Assembly (NCBI RefSeq): GCF_002884975.1 | Contig: NZ_PJKB01000001.1 | Location: forward strand, 620,001-684,000 | DNA length: 64,000 bases | Source: Akkermansia muciniphila | Lineage (GTDB): Bacteria > Verrucomicrobiota > Verrucomicrobiia > Verrucomicrobiales > Akkermansiaceae | Direction: 5' to 3' | Shown here: piece by piece, positions 26,559 to 34,141 of the stretch | How positions within the stretch are numbered: the stretch's first letter is position 1 | Layout: each line of letters starts with the position of its first letter | Translations under genes and position numbers: made by a program | The notes under the pieces: generated by a model | Seen by the model: only the letters and a program-made list of their open reading frames with translations | What the model was told of the DNA's origin: nothing | The model's database searches: none

Positions 26559-27461
26559 ATGCACATCACCGCAGGCTCCGGCATTTCCCGCGCATTCATT
26601 CTCGGCGCCGGGCTGGGCACCCGCCTGCGGCCCCTGACCAATGTGCTTCCCAAGCCGCTGATTCCCTTTTTCCATGAGCCCCTGGTGCTGCATTCCATGC
26701 GCCGCTGCTATGACTGCGGCATCCGGGAGTTCATCATTAACACGCACCATCTGGCGGAAGCCTGGGCCCAGGTGTTCCCGGACCGTTCCTGGAACGGGTG
26801 CCCCGTCCATTTCAGCCATGAAGCCGTGCTGCTGGATTCAGGCGGCGGCGTCAGGAAGATTGAGCCATGGGCTTCCGCGGAGGAACCCCTGCTGGTGATG
26901 AACGGGGACATGGCCGCCACCTTTGACCTGCACCGCCTGCTGGAGAACCATCTCCGGACCCGCCCCGCCGTAACGCTGGCCCTGCGGACTGCCGGAGACA
27001 AGAGGAATGTGGGCTTTAACCCTTCTTCCGGACTGGTGACGGATATGCGGCACGCCCTGGGGTGCGACCCCGGCTCCTGCCAGTTTACCGGGGCGTATTG
27101 CATGGAGCCGGAGGTTTTCAGCCGCATCCCTCCCCATGAGGCCGTTTCCATCATTCCCGTTTTTCTGGATTACATCCGCCAGGACCGTCTGCGCGGCGTG
27201 CTGACGGACGACGGCTTGTGGATGGACATGGGCACTCCGGAGTCCTACATCCAGGCCCATCTGGACTTTCCCTCCCCTGCTCCGCGCATCCATCCGGACG
27301 CGGAAGTGTCTCCCGGTGCCTCCGTGGACGCTGCCAGCGTGATCGGCCCCCTCGCCGTCGTGGAGGAAGGCTGCCGCCTGCGGGAGTGCATCGTGTGGCC
27401 CGGCGTCCGCATTCCCGCCGGCACCCGTGCGGAACGGCGTATTTTTCATCTCTCTCCTTGA
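26559..27461 (+). CDS. sugar-1-phosphate nucleotidyltransferase
   Basis: A 300-aa nucleotidyltransferase with the signature AFILGAGLGTRLRPLTNVLPKPLIP (nucleotide and Mg binding) near residues 12-36, the LLVMNGDMAATFDL metal-site loop, and a short C-terminal left-handed beta-helix (VSPGASVDAASVIGPLAVV). It would make an NDP-sugar from a sugar-1-phosphate; the sugar is not determined. MurNAc/GlcNAc uridylyltransferase (MurU-like) and mannose/glucose types all share these motifs. A secreted glycosidase-like gene starts 10 bp downstream. Confidence 0.85.
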   Translation: MHITAGSGISRAFILGAGLGTRLRPLTNVLPKPLIPFFHEPLVLHSMRRCYDCGIREFIINTHHLAEAWAQVFPDRSWNGCPVHFSHEAVLLDSGGGVRKIEPWASAEEPLLVMNGDMAATFDLHRLLENHLRTRPAVTLALRTAGDKRNVGFNPSSGLVTDMRHALGCDPGSCQFTGAYCMEPEVFSRIPPHEAVSIIPVFLDYIRQDRLRGVLTDDGLWMDMGTPESYIQAHLDFPSPAPRIHPDAEVSPGASVDAASVIGPLAVVEEGCRLRECIVWPGVRIPAGTRAERRIFHLSP

Positions 27462-27471
27462 CTGCCCACCC

Positions 27472-28215
27472 ATGCCTTTCCTGCGTTTTCTCCTTCTCCT
27501 TACATTCTTCTGCGGCACGGTTCAGGCGGAACACCGCGTGTTCACCAGAAAAGACGGCTTCCTGTCCATGCGGGACAAGCTGAACGTCTATTTTTTCCAG
27601 TCCGGCACGCACCGCCTTCTGGTGCGGGATGAAGGGAGCGTCAGGGTTCCCCGGTACGGCTCCCTGGACAAGGCCATGCGGAAGAGCCCCTGCGTGGCCG
27701 GAGTCAACGGTGGATTCTTCGGCGCGGACGCGGAGGGAACCCCGCTGGGCCTCGTCGTCCAGGACGGCAAGCGCCTTTCTCCGCTGGCTACGGGCTCCTT
27801 CGCCGTTTCCGGTGTCGTTTATGAGGACGGCAAAAGCGGTCTGGCCCTTGTCCGCAGTTCCGCGCTGAAACGCATGAAAAAACTGCCCGCCATGCAGGCG
27901 GCCATCCAGGGCGGCCCCTTTCTGGTGGAGAACGGCGCAGCCGTCAAGGGACTTAATGCGCAGAAGTCCACCTACCGCACCTTCATCGCCACGGACGGCG
28001 GCAAGCGGTGGTGCATCGGCGTTTCATCCTCCGTCACGCTGAAGGAACTGGCGGACTGGCTGGCTACTCCCGGAGCGCTGGGGGATTTCCGGGTAAAGAC
28101 GGCGCTGAATCTGGACGGAGGCTCTTCCTCCGCCTTCTGGTGCCATGAGTCCGGCATTTCCTACCCCGCGTTCAAGCAGGTCCGGAATTACCTGGGCGTA
28201 GCGCCGCGCCGGTAA
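27472..28215 (+). CDS. secreted phosphodiester glycosidase-domain protein
   Basis: A 247-aa protein with a signal peptide (FLRFLLLLTFFCGTVQA). The mature domain contains VAGVNGGFFGADAEGTPLGLVVQDGK, AIQGGPFLVENG, YRTFIATDGGKRWCIGV and ALNLDGGSSSAFW. These identify the NAGPA (phosphodiester glycosidase, formerly DUF2233) fold, in which G-G-F-F and L-D-G-G-x-S are invariant. The mammalian homologue uncovers mannose-6-phosphate; bacterial substrates are mostly unknown. Its end overlaps the convergent lnt gene by 28 bp. Confidence 0.88.
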   Translation: MPFLRFLLLLTFFCGTVQAEHRVFTRKDGFLSMRDKLNVYFFQSGTHRLLVRDEGSVRVPRYGSLDKAMRKSPCVAGVNGGFFGADAEGTPLGLVVQDGKRLSPLATGSFAVSGVVYEDGKSGLALVRSSALKRMKKLPAMQAAIQGGPFLVENGAAVKGLNAQKSTYRTFIATDGGKRWCIGVSSSVTLKELADWLATPGALGDFRVKTALNLDGGSSSAFWCHESGISYPAFKQVRNYLGVAPRR

Positions 28216-30071
28216 ACGCCGTCCTTCACGGGTCCGGCGTTTCTCTTTCCCGCATTCATCCTGCGCAGGAAAAGAGCCGCAAATAGCAGGAAGCAGGCCA
28301 GGACGGCCCAGTCCCCGAACAGGGCGTACAGGGTCATTTCCGTACAGCCCACGGGCAGCGTGGCGTTCATCACCCCCCTGGTAAACGGGGAGCCGGAGGA
28401 ATCCCTCAAATCCGCAATGACCGCGCCGTTGGGCGCCAGGGCCACGCTGACCCCGGTATTGGCAGCACGGACCATGGAGCGGCGCAGTTCAATGCACCGG
28501 AACGCCGCATTGCGCCAGTGCTGTTCATTGGCGCTGGAGCGGTTGAACCAGCCGTCATTGGTGACGTTCACCATCAGCTGGGGCTCCTGCCGCACGAAGC
28601 GGCGCACCCAGCCCCCCACCACGTCTTCAAAGCACACCAGGGGGATGACGCCCACCGTGGCGGAGCTTCCCGGACGGATGGGAACGGGAACGGGCTCAGT
28701 GGAGGTTCCCGGCGTGTAATTCAGCCCCATGGCCGTTCCGGCAGAGGCTTCAAAAGCCTTTTCCAGGAACGGGAAGGTCTCACGCATGGGAATGTATTCG
28801 CCAAAGGGAACCAGCATGGCCTTGGCATGCGGCCTGGCCGTGGAGTAGTCCCCCTCAAACACGGTGAGGCAGTTGTAGGCCCGCGCCACGCGGCCTTCAT
28901 CGGAAAGGTAAATGTCATCCGTTCCCGTAAGCAGGATGAAGTTGCACAGATTGTTCCGGATGGCCTGGACGTAGTCCTCCTCCGCGCTCAGGAAGTTGAC
29001 GTTGTCCTGGCCCGGAAAGCGTTCCCCCGTGGAATCAAGGTAAAATGTGGAGATGGGAAAGGAGCTCTCCGGCCAGATCACCCAGGACGGCAGGTCCAGG
29101 GAGGCCTCCGTCCCGTTTTTGGCGGCCTCCTCCAGGGTGCGGGCCTGAAGGTCCAGCAGCCCCTGCTCCGTCGTATCCAGCAAAGCCTTGTAAACGGCTC
29201 CCCTGTTGGCGGCGTCCCATTTTTCCTTCTGGCTCAGGTTCAACTGCACGGTCATGACGGGAACGGTCCATTTGCCGTTCCCGGTAGCTGCGTCAGACTG
29301 GGGGGAGTAGCGCGCCGTCCAAACCACGCCCGCCACAAACATGACCAGCAGGACGGACACCAGGGAAAAGAAGTCCCAGGGCACGGTGCGCCTGCCTTCA
29401 TGCACCACCATGGTTCCGGCCCGGCGGCAGACGCGCCAGAGCCAGATGGAAAAGACTACCGGAATAAAGGCCAGGGCCGTCACCCCGGCGTATTCCGCCC
29501 ACTGGGCCAGGGGATTGCCGTACAGGGCCACGCCCAGGTTGTTCCAGCCAAAGCCCGGTATCAGCCAGCCCCGCACCCATTCCAGGCACACCCACAGGGC
29601 CGCTCCCCCCAGCGCGGCGGCGGCGCTGGGCGGCATGTCCGCCATGGCCCAGGCTTTCCAGGCGGTCCTGCGGTCCGTCCCCGCCTGCCGCGCATCCGGC
29701 AGGGGCTGCGCGTCCGGACGGAAAAACACGCCCATGACCAGCGCCCAGACGCCGGGAAACAGGCCCCCGTAAAAAATCATCAGCGGAATATAGCCCAGCG
29801 TGCTGACCTCATTCACCCACCAGAAGGAAATGCCGTAGTACACCACGCCGAAGAGCCAGCCGTACAGGGCATACGCCGCGGCTCCTTTCCTCCCCTTCCG
29901 GCGGGGGCCGTACCACAGCGCCGTCAGCAGAGGGAGAAAGCCTATCCATACGCAGCCGCTCCAGTCCACGGGAATGAAGGAACAGGCCGTCAATACGCCG
30001 GAAAGGGCCGCCAGCAGCAGCCCTGCCCAGACGGGCAGCGGACGGGGGGGGGAGGGGGAAGCGGTATTCAT
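28188..30071 (-). CDS. lnt: apolipoprotein N-acyltransferase
   Basis: Lnt adds the third acyl chain to the N-terminal Cys of lipoproteins in the inner membrane. At 627 aa the protein is longer than typical Lnt (about 510) because of enlarged loops between its N-terminal helices. It has an N-terminal multi-helix membrane domain (to about 250), a nitrilase-like domain with the catalytic Glu in WPESSFP, Lys in MLVPFGEYIP and Cys in VCFEDVVGGWV, and a C-terminal helix. The ATG at 30071 is used; an in-frame ATG 39 bp upstream adds a basic extension. Confidence 0.93.
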   Translation of the reverse strand: MNTASPSPPRPLPVWAGLLLAALSGVLTACSFIPVDWSGCVWIGFLPLLTALWYGPRRKGRKGAAAYALYGWLFGVVYYGISFWWVNEVSTLGYIPLMIFYGGLFPGVWALVMGVFFRPDAQPLPDARQAGTDRRTAWKAWAMADMPPSAAAALGGAALWVCLEWVRGWLIPGFGWNNLGVALYGNPLAQWAEYAGVTALAFIPVVFSIWLWRVCRRAGTMVVHEGRRTVPWDFFSLVSVLLVMFVAGVVWTARYSPQSDAATGNGKWTVPVMTVQLNLSQKEKWDAANRGAVYKALLDTTEQGLLDLQARTLEEAAKNGTEASLDLPSWVIWPESSFPISTFYLDSTGERFPGQDNVNFLSAEEDYVQAIRNNLCNFILLTGTDDIYLSDEGRVARAYNCLTVFEGDYSTARPHAKAMLVPFGEYIPMRETFPFLEKAFEASAGTAMGLNYTPGTSTEPVPVPIRPGSSATVGVIPLVCFEDVVGGWVRRFVRQEPQLMVNVTNDGWFNRSSANEQHWRNAAFRCIELRRSMVRAANTGVSVALAPNGAVIADLRDSSGSPFTRGVMNATLPVGCTEMTLYALFGDWAVLACFLLFAALFLRRMNAGKRNAGPVKDGVYRRGATPR

Positions 30072-30206
30072 GGTGAAAAGCCTTCTTTTCCGGAAAAGGC
30101 ACGCCGGCATTCTTCCTTATGCTGACTCATTCCTGCAACAAAAAAGATTGCAAAATTCAGCCAAATGCGGAAATAGTGGGAGCAGTTCATACAACCCATC
30201 ACACAT

Positions 30207-30440
30207 ATGGCAGATATCGACGAAAAAACACCTCTTAACGTCCCCGGCAAGTTTTACGTGGACAGCTCCTGCATTGACTGCGACCTTTGCCGTGAAACGG
30301 CTCCGGAAAACTTTGGCCGGGATGATGACGAAGGCGTATCCTACGTCAAGAAGCAGCCTGACAACGACGAAGAACTGACTGCCTGCGTGGAAGCCATGGA
30401 AGGCTGCCCCGTGGAAGCCATCGGTGACGACGGCGAATAA
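30207..30440 (+). CDS. 4Fe-4S ferredoxin
   Basis: A 77-aa acidic protein with one 4Fe-4S binding set: SCIDCDLCRETAPENF (CxxCxxC) and a distal GCPVEAIGDDG. This is a single-cluster bacterial ferredoxin rather than a 2[4Fe-4S] type. The extra Cys in TACVEAMEGCP is often present in this subgroup. It is an electron carrier; its partners are not evident from neighbours. No Shine-Dalgarno precedes the ATG. Confidence 0.92.
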   Translation: MADIDEKTPLNVPGKFYVDSSCIDCDLCRETAPENFGRDDDEGVSYVKKQPDNDEELTACVEAMEGCPVEAIGDDGE

Positions 30441-30466
30441 TATAGTTCCATACTATTTTTCAAACC

Positions 30467-30502
30467 GCCCGGGGCTGTTGACATTCAACGCTCCGGGCTT
30501 TT
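30467..30502 (+). terminator. weak terminator between ferredoxin and DUF721 gene
   Basis: gcccgg and ccgggc (within 30467-30498) form a short stem with a long loop, followed by four T residues. Confidence 0.4.
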
Positions 30503-30513
30503 AGTTGATATTC

Positions 30514-30957
30514 ATGCCTTTTCCGCAGTCTCCATACGTCCCTGACCGGGACCGTCCGGATCCCTACGCCTCCCCTGCCCGGTATGAATACCTTTCCCGT
30601 GACGAACGGGAGGTGCGGCAGGCGCTGGCTGACTGGTTCCAGGTTTCCCCCGGAACCAGTGAAACGCGGAATATCCATACGGCGGAATCCCTGCTGGGGG
30701 ATATTCTCTCCAAACTGCCCCTGGATGAAGAGGGGATGGATCCGGAACTTCTCCGGAAAGGCTGGATGGCCGCCGCGGGCCCCTTCCTGGGCCAGCAGGC
30801 CAATTTGCTGTCCATCGTCAAGGGGGTGGCCACCGTGCAGGTGCTCCAGCCCGCCATGCGCTACCACCTCCAGCAGTGGCAGGGCGCCCTGCTGGGGAAA
30901 CTGAAGGAGCAATTCGGCAGGGAGGCCGTCCATTCCATCCGCATACGGATAGGATAA
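30514..30957 (+). CDS. DUF721 (DciA-like) protein
   Basis: A 147-aa protein whose second half (WMAAAGPFLGQQANLLSIVKGVATVQVLQPAMRYHLQQW, then LLGKLKEQFG) matches the DUF721/DciA pattern W-x-x-x-x-G-x-x-x-x-x-x-x-x-x-x-x-G-x-L-x-V-x-V. DciA proteins load the replicative helicase DnaB in bacteria that lack DnaC. The first ~60 residues are a hydrophilic extension. The ATG at 30514 is used; a TTG 9 bp upstream is an alternative. The terminal helicase-loading role is known for the family, not shown here. Confidence 0.8.
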   Translation: MPFPQSPYVPDRDRPDPYASPARYEYLSRDEREVRQALADWFQVSPGTSETRNIHTAESLLGDILSKLPLDEEGMDPELLRKGWMAAAGPFLGQQANLLSIVKGVATVQVLQPAMRYHLQQWQGALLGKLKEQFGREAVHSIRIRIG

Positions 30958-31306
30958 TTTTTTTCGACGAACGGTTTTTCTTTTATTAATCTCCTGATTT
31001 TTATTGCGTTAACGGAGATTAAAATTGTGTTTCAGGATTTATAATCCGCTGTCAAACGGATTTTTCTCTTTCCTGATTTATGGTCAGTATCTTTCCGCCA
31101 TTTCCCGTGGCTTCCCGAAATATGAAAGCCACAGAAAAAATAATGTTGGATATTTTCGCTGTTATATTTCTGTAAGTTAATTAAGTTGATTTATCTTGTT
31201 GATGTTTCTCTAGCGGATTATAAATTCTATAGCGTTTTCGTGAATAAAGCGAAATTCGCGCCGGGCGGCGCGGGCTTTTTGCTTTCCAACAGCAAGTGAT
31301 ATACAG
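30958..31306. other. A+T-rich upstream region of a PEP-CTERM gene
   Basis: No gene. It contains an inverted repeat pair (31037-31050 and 31212-31225) that resembles elements upstream of a second PEP-CTERM gene. A TATAAA box lies inside the downstream copy (31218-31223) with a TTG-containing hexamer 17 bp before it (31195-31200), a possible promoter. Confidence 0.6.
31037..31225. repeat. inverted repeat pair upstream of PEP-CTERM gene
   Basis: ATTTATAATCCGCT at 31037-31050 and its exact reverse complement at 31212-31225, 161 bp apart. The left copy extends to a near-palindrome GGATTTATAATCCG. A close relative of this sequence forms the repeat pair at 54649-54811. Confidence 0.65.
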
Positions 31307-32059
31307 ATGAAAACGATTCTCTTTCCGGCATTATTCACAGCGGCAGCCCTGTCAGCGCATGGAGCGGAAATCTGGAGTTCCCTGGACGGAATCATTCCGG
31401 AGCTGAAGATGGGGGAGACCTCCATCTCCCGCATTGATTATTCCTCCGGAGGCGCTCTGATCGCGAATGGAGGGCCTTCCGCAAACGCCGTGCAGTCCGT
31501 CCTTGGCTCCCTGGATGCGGGATGGTATTCCGGCAACAAGAATAACGATACCGGTACGCTTGCCTCCGTGACGGCGGATGGCGCTACCAATCTGATTTCC
31601 GCCAGCGGCGCAGGGGGAGGATTTACTGCCGTTAAATTCAATGAATTGTCCGTGAATACCCTGGCCGATTATGAATCCTTGAGAATATCCTTTGACACGG
31701 GAGGTCTTTCCAATACCAGCAGAACGGGGCAACCCCAGAATTTCAGCTTGTGGTACAGCCTGGGAGGAGAGGGAGATTCCTTTCTCCAGGCTGGTTCCAC
31801 AATTTCCGGACTGGCAGGCAGCGTCAGCAACAAATCCTATAGCTGGACGATTTCCAAAGAGGAGTACGGCGCCCTGTTTGACCAGGGAGCCACCTTTTAT
31901 CTAGTGATGAATACCGATGTTCTTAACAGCTCCTACGCTTATCAGGTGCTTACCGTAAAAAATTTCCGCATGGAGGGCCTCACGGTTCCGGAGCCTTCCT
32001 CGGCCGCTGCCGCATTGCTTGGGCTGGGAAGCCTGTGCCTGAGGAGAAAGAGGAGATAA
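31307..32059 (+). CDS. PEP-CTERM anchored exported protein
   Basis: A 250-aa protein with a signal peptide (KTILFPALFTAAALSAHG) and the C-terminal sorting signal TVPEPSSAAAALLGLGSLCLRRKRR: VPEP, a hydrophobic helix and a basic end. Exosortase is expected to cleave and process such proteins; no exosortase gene lies in the window. The mature part is Gly/Ser/Asn-rich and probably beta-rich, similar to the autotransporter-type or lectin-like passenger of other Akkermansia PEP-CTERM proteins, but no specific domain was recognised. It has an unusual shared repeat upstream. Confidence 0.85.
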   Translation: MKTILFPALFTAAALSAHGAEIWSSLDGIIPELKMGETSISRIDYSSGGALIANGGPSANAVQSVLGSLDAGWYSGNKNNDTGTLASVTADGATNLISASGAGGGFTAVKFNELSVNTLADYESLRISFDTGGLSNTSRTGQPQNFSLWYSLGGEGDSFLQAGSTISGLAGSVSNKSYSWTISKEEYGALFDQGATFYLVMNTDVLNSSYAYQVLTVKNFRMEGLTVPEPSSAAAALLGLGSLCLRRKRR

Positions 32060-32114
32060 TGCGGCAGGAACCGGAACATCCCCAAGTCCGGAATTTCTCT
32101 CCATTTTGAGTTTG

Positions 32115-34121
32115 ATGAAAGACAGTTCCTCGTTTAAGTGTAGTAATGTTATGCGATTAGCCCCTTCCCTCCTTTTGCTGGCATCAGGCTTAATGCTCTG
32201 TTCCCCCTCTTCCTACGGTGACTGGACTTCCCCGCACCCCCTGCAGCAGGAAAAAGCCGCGCCTGTGCCCCTCATCCCCTTCCCGTCCCAGGTGGACTGG
32301 AAAACGGGGAAATGCCCTAAAAAGGCTCCCGTTACCGTGAAAAAGAACGCGGCCCTGGTCAAGACGCTTGGCAAGGAAGGCTACGAGCTCCAGGTCCGTC
32401 CCAACGGAATCACGATCAAGGCCGCCACGGACGCAGGAGTTTTCTATGCCCGCAGGACGCTGGACCAGTTGGGAGCCGGGGGGGATTATCCGTGCTGCGA
32501 CATCAAGGACAGCCCGGCGTTCGCCATCCGCTGCTTCATGCATGACGTAGGCCGCAATTTCCGTCCCATTGAGACGCTCAAGGCGGATATTGATGAAATG
32601 GCCCGGTTGAAGATGAACGCCTTCCACTGGCACCTGACGGACTACCCCGCATGGCGCATCCAGTGCAAAAAGTACCCTGTGCTGAATGATCCCTCCAAGA
32701 GGATCAAGGGCCGGGACGTCAACGACACCTACACTTACGACCAGATCCGGGACCTGTTCCGCTACGCCAGGAAGCGCCACATCCAGATCATCCCGGAAAT
32801 AGACATGCCGGGGCACAGCACGTACTTCAAGAACTGCTTTGGCTTTCCGATGCACGATCCCAGGGGAATCAAGATACTGGAGGAACTGCTGGAAGAATTC
32901 TGCAAGGAAATTCCGGTGGAGATGTCTCCCTACCTGCACATCGGCGCGGATGAAATCCACATTCCCAACGGGAAGCAGTTTGCGGACCGGATGGCGGCCA
33001 AGGTTAAATCTTTGGGCCGCCAGCCCATCCAGTGGGCGGGCAACAACGACCTGCCCGTTTCCGGAGACAGCTACGCCCAGTTGTGGAATGACGAAAATTC
33101 CGTAGGATTGCCGGACCCCGCCAAGCAGAAGAATCCCTATTTTGATTCCACGGCAGGCTACATCAATTCCTTTGACCCCGGCATCCTGGTGCGCAGGAAT
33201 TTCTTCCGCCAGCCCTGCGGGACGGCGAAGAGCGACGACCACTCCCTGGGCGTCATCCAGTGCCTGTGGCCGGATACCCGGGTGGAGGACAAGAAGAATA
33301 TTCCCATCCAGAGCCCCCAGTGGCCCGCCATGTTCGCCATGGCTGAACGCAGCTGGAAGGGCATTCCGGAGGACGGCTCCCGCTTTGCCGGCAAACTGCC
33401 GGAGAAGGATACGGAGGCCTACCAGGCCTTCGCCCTGTTTGAAAAACGCATGGAAGCCCTGGCCGGAAACAAGCCTTTCCCCTACTGGCGGGATTCCTTT
33501 GTGGAATGGACCGTGTTCGGCCCCGTTCCGAAGGACAGGCAGGAAGAAGTGAGGAACGGCCTGCTGGCGGGGAAATCCCCCGCGGGGATGGAGCCGGTCC
33601 AGGCGCGCGGCGGCAATCTGTACTTCCGCACCCGTGCTGGAGCGGAAGGCCTGTTCTCCAAAACAAAGCCGGGGAACACCGCCTGGGCGGAGACGACTTT
33701 TTACGCGCCCAGGGCGGGCACCATGTACGCCATGGTGGGTTTTGACGCTCCGGCCCGCTCCACGAGGCGCTGTTCCGGGGTCCCGGCTGCCGGGGAATGG
33801 TCCCAGTGCGGCACCAGGATATGGGTGAACGGCAAGGAAGTGAAGAATCCCCAGACCTACAAGCTGGCAGGCCAGCGGCGTTATGAGAAGCACACCTGGA
33901 ATTCTCCCGCCAATGAAATATCCTTTGACAATGAAGAGTTCTGGTGGGCGCGTCCTCCGGTTCCCTTCCAGGTCAAGGCAGGAGAAAACAAAATCCTGAT
34001 TGAACAGCCGTACACGGGGGACTTCCAGTCATGGGGCGTCAGCTTCATTCCGGTGAAAAAATCGGGAGACCGCTGGATTGCCGATCCAAGCTATTATGCC
34101 AAGGCCGGGGGAGAAAAGTAG
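32115..34121 (+). CDS. GH20 beta-N-acetylhexosaminidase
   Basis: A 668-aa exported enzyme. An N-terminal signal (MRLAPSLLLLASGLMLC, preceded by a short hydrophilic lead from the ATG at 32115; the ATG at 32151 is an alternative) precedes a GH20b domain. The catalytic domain has DVGRNFRPIETLKADIDEMA, FHWHLTDYPAWRI, EIDMPGHS and the catalytic pair in HIGADEIH (Asp279-Glu280). It releases terminal GlcNAc or GalNAc from glycans. A C-terminal region (about 450-668) is a likely carbohydrate-binding domain of unknown type. A sulfatase gene follows 20 bp downstream. Confidence 0.93.
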   Translation: MKDSSSFKCSNVMRLAPSLLLLASGLMLCSPSSYGDWTSPHPLQQEKAAPVPLIPFPSQVDWKTGKCPKKAPVTVKKNAALVKTLGKEGYELQVRPNGITIKAATDAGVFYARRTLDQLGAGGDYPCCDIKDSPAFAIRCFMHDVGRNFRPIETLKADIDEMARLKMNAFHWHLTDYPAWRIQCKKYPVLNDPSKRIKGRDVNDTYTYDQIRDLFRYARKRHIQIIPEIDMPGHSTYFKNCFGFPMHDPRGIKILEELLEEFCKEIPVEMSPYLHIGADEIHIPNGKQFADRMAAKVKSLGRQPIQWAGNNDLPVSGDSYAQLWNDENSVGLPDPAKQKNPYFDSTAGYINSFDPGILVRRNFFRQPCGTAKSDDHSLGVIQCLWPDTRVEDKKNIPIQSPQWPAMFAMAERSWKGIPEDGSRFAGKLPEKDTEAYQAFALFEKRMEALAGNKPFPYWRDSFVEWTVFGPVPKDRQEEVRNGLLAGKSPAGMEPVQARGGNLYFRTRAGAEGLFSKTKPGNTAWAETTFYAPRAGTMYAMVGFDAPARSTRRCSGVPAAGEWSQCGTRIWVNGKEVKNPQTYKLAGQRRYEKHTWNSPANEISFDNEEFWWARPPVPFQVKAGENKILIEQPYTGDFQSWGVSFIPVKKSGDRWIADPSYYAKAGGEK

Positions 34122-34141
34122 GATTCCGTCTTTCTGCTGCC

